Shown piece after piece: positions 60,652 through 64,000 of a stretch of DNA of 64,000 nt (its first letter is position 1; each line of letters begins with the position of its first letter). The notes under the pieces are model-generated. The model was not told where the DNA came from, did not search any database, and saw only the letters and a program-made list of their open reading frames with translations. The stretch comes from Cohnella sp. GbtcB17 (GTDB taxonomy: Bacteria; Bacillota; Bacilli; Paenibacillales; Paenibacillaceae), in assembly GCF_019091135.1 (NCBI RefSeq), contig NZ_JAGXJW010000037.1, positions 1 to 64,000 of the forward strand. The letters are read 5' to 3'. A program made the translations under genes and the position numbers.

Positions 60652-61904
60652 AGGATCAGCTCCATGTTTTTGCGGGTCGCCGAACCGCTGAAGCGGCGGC
60701 TCACGTACCGGATGGAATTGCCCGATATGCTGTCGTTGATCTCGCTGTCGCCCATCAGCAGCAGTACGCTGCGCACCATCTCGTCTTCCGATTCGCATAC
60801 GAACAGGTCCTCGCCGTTGTTCGCGTCGAGTCCCTCGCTGCCGATCGCGTTGGTCACGACCGGTACGCCCCAGGACATCGCTTCGAGGATCTTCGTCTTG
60901 ATCCCGGTGCCGAACAGCAGCGGCGCGATCATGAGCGCGGAGTCGCTGACGATCCGTTTGACGTCGTCCACCTCGCCGGTGACGATGACGCCCGGATGTT
61001 CGCGCTGCAGGCGCAGAACCTCTGCCGTCGGATTTTTGCCGACGATGTAGAACACCGCCGCCGGATTGCTCTGCTTGATTCGCGACCATACGCGCTCGCA
61101 AAAATACACGGCCGCCGAGCTGTTGTGGGGAATGTCCATTTTTCCGACGAACACGACTTTGTTTTTGTCGTAGAGCCGGGAGCCTCTCGCCTGCATCCGA
61201 AAGTCGGGCTCGACCTTCATCGGGACGCCGTGACAGGATTCGTGACGCGTCGTTTTCCTGAAGTTTTGCGCTTCGGCCGGAGAGGTGAAAATCAGATGGT
61301 CGAAACGCGGGGCCACTTGCTTTTCATACTTGCCCAGCATCTTGCTCTCGAAGGCGATGAGCCACTTCTGAACAAACTTCAGGTCCGCGAACTTCTTCAG
61401 CCCGCTTGGCAGCTTGTCCGAAAAACCGCCGAGCACGGACGGAATGTACTGGAACCAGTCGAGCTGGCGACGGTAGCGCAGCGACAGCAGGTCGTCGTAG
61501 CTCAGCACCTTGCGTCCTTGCCCTGGCGCCAGGTATTCGGCCACCCGCACCATGTCGTAAAGCACGAAGTCCGGCTCCTCCTCGCGGACGAATTCCCGGA
61601 TCTTGCGGTGCGTCTTGCGGCTGTAATACACCGATACCTGAAGCGGCCACTTGCGGCGGATCAGCGAATGGACGACGATGTTGTACAGCTTTTCAAGCTT
61701 GCCCGGCGCCTCAAGCGTCGCCAGCCTGCCGATTTCCGGCGGTCGCTGGGATAAATATTTCGGATCGTCCACGAACGAGAGATTAACGATCTCGCTGTCG
61801 GGGTAGATTTCTTTCATATGCCGAACATATTGCAGCAGCATGTTCTTGCGGCCGTCCGTGCCGGGAAAAGGCAGCCGATTCGTAATAAACAAAATCTTGT
61901 TCAT
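60645..61904 (-). CDS. GT4-family glycosyltransferase
   Basis: 419 residues. ILFITNRLPFPGTDGRKNML at the start and VVFVGKMDIPHNSSAAVYF, GTGIKTKILEAMSWGVPVVT in the donor domain, as in sugar transferases with the PHB-depolymerase-unrelated GT4 'Glyco_trans_1_4' form. Adds a sugar early in repeat-unit assembly, just after the priming transferase gene, which ends 12 nt before its start. Confidence 0.88.
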   Translation of the reverse strand: MNKILFITNRLPFPGTDGRKNMLLQYVRHMKEIYPDSEIVNLSFVDDPKYLSQRPPEIGRLATLEAPGKLEKLYNIVVHSLIRRKWPLQVSVYYSRKTHRKIREFVREEEPDFVLYDMVRVAEYLAPGQGRKVLSYDDLLSLRYRRQLDWFQYIPSVLGGFSDKLPSGLKKFADLKFVQKWLIAFESKMLGKYEKQVAPRFDHLIFTSPAEAQNFRKTTRHESCHGVPMKVEPDFRMQARGSRLYDKNKVVFVGKMDIPHNSSAAVYFCERVWSRIKQSNPAAVFYIVGKNPTAEVLRLQREHPGVIVTGEVDDVKRIVSDSALMIAPLLFGTGIKTKILEAMSWGVPVVTNAIGSEGLDANNGEDLFVCESEDEMVRSVLLLMGDSEINDSISGNSIRYVSRRFSGSATRKNMELILS

Positions 61905-61916
61905 CTGTCGCCACCC

Positions 61917-62609
61917 TTAAAAAGCGTCTTTGGCTCCAAGCAGCAGCTTGAAGGTCCGAAAAATGATCTTCAGATCCCCCCGAATGCTCCGTTTGCGAAT
62001 GTATTCCAGGTCCAGCTCGACCATCTGCTCGAAGCTGAGATTGCTGCGTCCGGTTACCTGCCACAGTCCCGTGCAGCCTCCGCTAACGGAGAGCCGAAGC
62101 TTGTCGTAGTCCGAGTATTCTTCCACCTCTCTTTGCAGCGGCGGCCGTGGGCCGACGAGCGACATCTCGCCTTTAAGCACGTTCACGAGCTGAGGGAGCT
62201 CGTCGATGCTCGTCTTGCGAATGAACCGTCCGATCCGGGTAATGCGCGGGTCGTCTTTCAGCTTGAACATCGCGCCCTTGATCTCGTTTTTCTCGAGCAG
62301 CGCCGCGAGCTTTTGCTCGGCGTCCGGCACCATCGAGCGGAACTTGTACATTTTGAACTTGCGTCCGTTTTTGCCGATGCGCGTCTGTTGGAAAAAAATC
62401 GGCGCCTTCGGGCTTTCCAGCTTGATGAGCGCCGCCGTCACCGCGAAGATCGGGCTGAACAGCGCCAGCGCGACCAGCGAGCCCGCGACGTCCATACCGC
62501 GCTTGACCGTCGTATACATCGCCAGCTTGCCGTCGTTCTGCGCCGCGATCCGCTTGCGTTCGAAGTCCGTCAGGCGGGCGACCAGCTCCATGTCATACCG
62601 CAGAGCCAT
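61917..62609 (-). CDS. Undecaprenyl-phosphate sugar phosphotransferase (priming enzyme)
   Basis: 230 residues. One membrane helix in KRGMDVAGSLVALALFSPIF and the bacterial sugar transferase domain with KFRSMVPDAEQ, RIGRFIRKTSIDELPQL and LVGPRPPL. It begins synthesis by moving a sugar phosphate to undecaprenyl phosphate. Short form without the long N-terminal membrane domain, as in the WcaJ-small group. Start overlaps the galU stop by 17 nt. Confidence 0.92.
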   Translation of the reverse strand: MALRYDMELVARLTDFERKRIAAQNDGKLAMYTTVKRGMDVAGSLVALALFSPIFAVTAALIKLESPKAPIFFQQTRIGKNGRKFKMYKFRSMVPDAEQKLAALLEKNEIKGAMFKLKDDPRITRIGRFIRKTSIDELPQLVNVLKGEMSLVGPRPPLQREVEEYSDYDKLRLSVSGGCTGLWQVTGRSNLSFEQMVELDLEYIRKRSIRGDLKIIFRTFKLLLGAKDAF

Positions 62610-63492
62610 GGCTTTCCCCCACTTTCTCGCGCCTGATCAGCGACTCCAGCCCGTCCATCAGACGGTACCTGAGTTCTTCGTCGCGCAGCGCGAAGTCGAT
62701 TGTCGTCATAATAAAGCCGAGCTTCTCCCCGACATCATAGCGCATGCCCTCGAAGTCGTAGGCGTGAACGCCTTGCGCTTCGTTCAGCCGCTGGATCGCG
62801 TCCGTCAACTGAATCTCTCCGCCCGCGCCGACCTCGTGCTGGCCGAGGAATTCGAAGATTTCCGGCGAGAGTACATAGCGGCCCATGATGGCCAGATTGG
62901 ACGGCGCCTGTCCGATCGGCGGCTTCTCTACAAAGCGCCGCACCTGGTACAGACGTCCGCGCCGCTCGATCGGATCGAGGATGCCGTAACGGTTCGTCTG
63001 GTCGGTGCCGACGGCTTGTACGCCGATGACCGACTTGCCGGTATTCTCATACTGCTCGATCAGCTGCCGCGTGCACGGCGTGTCCGACTGCACGATGTCG
63101 TCGCCCAGCAGCACCGCGAACGGTTCGTTGCCGATGAAGTTGCGAGCGCACCAGACAGCATGGCCAAGACCTTTCGCTTCCTTTTGCCGGATGTAGTGGA
63201 TCTCGACGTTGGACGATTTGCGAACCTTGCTCAAAATGTCGAGCTTGCCCTTTTCCGCCAGCGTGTGCTCCAGCTCGAAGGCGATGTCGAAGTGATCCTC
63301 GATCGCCCGTTTTCCTTTGCCGGTCACGACGATAATGTCTTCGATCCCGGATTCGATCGCTTCTTCCACGATGTACTGAATGGTCGGCTTGTCGACGATC
63401 GGCAGCATTTCCTTAGGCATTGCCTTAGTAGCAGGCAGGAAGCGCGTACCGAGGCCCGCCGCAGGAATAATCGCTTTTCTCACTTTTTTCAT
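62593..63492 (-). CDS. galU: UTP-glucose-1-phosphate uridylyltransferase
   Basis: 299 residues. KAIIPAAGLGTRFLPATKAMPKEMLPIVDKP is the UTP-binding start of GalU, with VLLGDDIV and RFVEKPP. Makes UDP-glucose, the precursor for the dehydrogenase in the same train. SD GGTGAGAG. First gene of the long minus-strand train. Confidence 0.93.
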   Translation of the reverse strand: MKKVRKAIIPAAGLGTRFLPATKAMPKEMLPIVDKPTIQYIVEEAIESGIEDIIVVTGKGKRAIEDHFDIAFELEHTLAEKGKLDILSKVRKSSNVEIHYIRQKEAKGLGHAVWCARNFIGNEPFAVLLGDDIVQSDTPCTRQLIEQYENTGKSVIGVQAVGTDQTNRYGILDPIERRGRLYQVRRFVEKPPIGQAPSNLAIMGRYVLSPEIFEFLGQHEVGAGGEIQLTDAIQRLNEAQGVHAYDFEGMRYDVGEKLGFIMTTIDFALRDEELRYRLMDGLESLIRREKVGESHGSAV

Positions 63493-64000
63493 ACGCTCTC
63501 ACCCCATCCGTATTTCTCTTTAGACTTGCTAGACTTGCTTGTTCACTTCTTGCTCTCAAATAAGTGTTAAAAGGCAATTAAATCGAGTTTGTATGGCATT
63601 CAAAACGAAATAACGTTCAGAAGGCCGTTAATCCAGGCTAAATCGCTCATTTGACCGAGCAACGGCTTGATTAAATGCCTTTTGACATCTATTTGGATGA
63701 AGCTTAGCTTCCAACCGAATATTAGCTGCCTTTCAGCAACTAATTCCTCCGCCGAAGCCAAGCCGCTCCAAAAAAACTTAAGCGGGCATTGAACCCATCC
63801 TCACGCCACACCCCTGACGATTAACGTCTAAGGTCCGCTGACCCACAGCATGGCCGAGTGCCTCCAGTGATAAAGGAGCAGGAGACATTTCCTTGGAAAA
63901 TCGCATCGTTTGATCGAAGTTTCCCTGCTTCTCTTGCTTCCGCACGTTCTTGAACGCGTCTTTTTAACGCCCTCGTCGGTTGAACACCGCGCCTACGACC
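63493..64000. other. Leader region upstream of galU, no gene supported
   Basis: The 500 bp hold no protein I recognise. An open stretch of about 60 codons on the minus strand (63780-63965) has no family resemblance. AAAAGGCAATTAAATC (63569 region) and GATTAAATGCCTTTT (63668 region) form an imperfect inverted repeat about 120 bp across that may belong to the promoter or leader RNA. Confidence 0.35.

Noticed and set aside
63780..63965. Small gene upstream of galU on the minus strand
   Set aside because: About 60 open codons, but no ribosome site and no recognisable family.

Overview
The window reads as chromosome of a GC-rich Firmicute of the Paenibacillaceae (Cohnella- or Paenibacillus-like). 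Supporting signs are YesM/YesN-type two-component genes beside a sugar-binding lipoprotein, a secreted modular amylase, a GH78 rhamnosidase with an AraC regulator, strong GGAGG ribosome sites, frequent GTG/TTG starts, and a paeninodin-type lasso peptide cluster. No rRNA, tRNA, CRISPR array or transposase was recognised.

Layout. (1) 1-15.3 kb, GC-rich host backbone: 3'-truncated secreted GH13 amylase, SGNH esterase, orphan sugar-binding protein, YesN/YesM pair, DUF948 protein, GH78 rhamnosidase divergent from an AraC regulator, an ArsR repressor and MFS exporter sharing a duplicated operator, and a family 2 glycosyltransferase. A stress-type membrane protein lies at 15.3-16.4 kb. (2) 16.5-37.3 kb, an AT-rich accessory island transcribed almost wholly on the minus strand. 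Its left part (16.5-24.8 kb) is a run of small genes (methyltransferase, GNAT, phosphatase, two NUDIX, DinB, DUF3024, DUF6933, lipoproteins). An antibiotic-sensing type module (response regulator, kinase, BcrA-like ABC transporter) on the plus strand splits it at 25-28.5 kb. From 28.5 to 35.6 kb, about eleven related palindromic elements of roughly 115-205 bp (some truncated) alternate with single small minus-strand genes or gene pairs. Their ends match integron attC core sites, so I read this as an integron-like gene cassette array without an integrase in the window. Two pseudogenes close the island at 36.2-37.2 kb.

(3) 37.3-63.5 kb, GC-rich host DNA holding one very long minus-strand gene train with mostly overlapping or closely spaced genes. 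It starts with GalU and continues through an initiating sugar transferase, four glycosyltransferases, an O-antigen-ligase-like polymerase, a flippase, a pyruvyltransferase-family protein, a mannose-1-phosphate guanylyltransferase, a UDP-glucose dehydrogenase and a secreted glycoside hydrolase. It then runs, with a 4-nt translational coupling, from a sulfotransferase into a lasso peptide cluster: cyclase, a 42-residue precursor, HprK-like kinase, PqqD-like B1, B2 protease, nucleotidyltransferase and ABC exporter. APS kinase and a VanZ-like protein follow, and a strong terminator at 37.99 kb ends the train.

The two strongest points are the cassette array in a Gram-positive chromosome and the lasso cluster bracketed by a sulfotransferase and a PAPS-making APS kinase. 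The second suggests a lasso peptide that is phosphorylated on its C-terminal Ser and possibly sulfated, or alternatively an exopolysaccharide that is sulfated.
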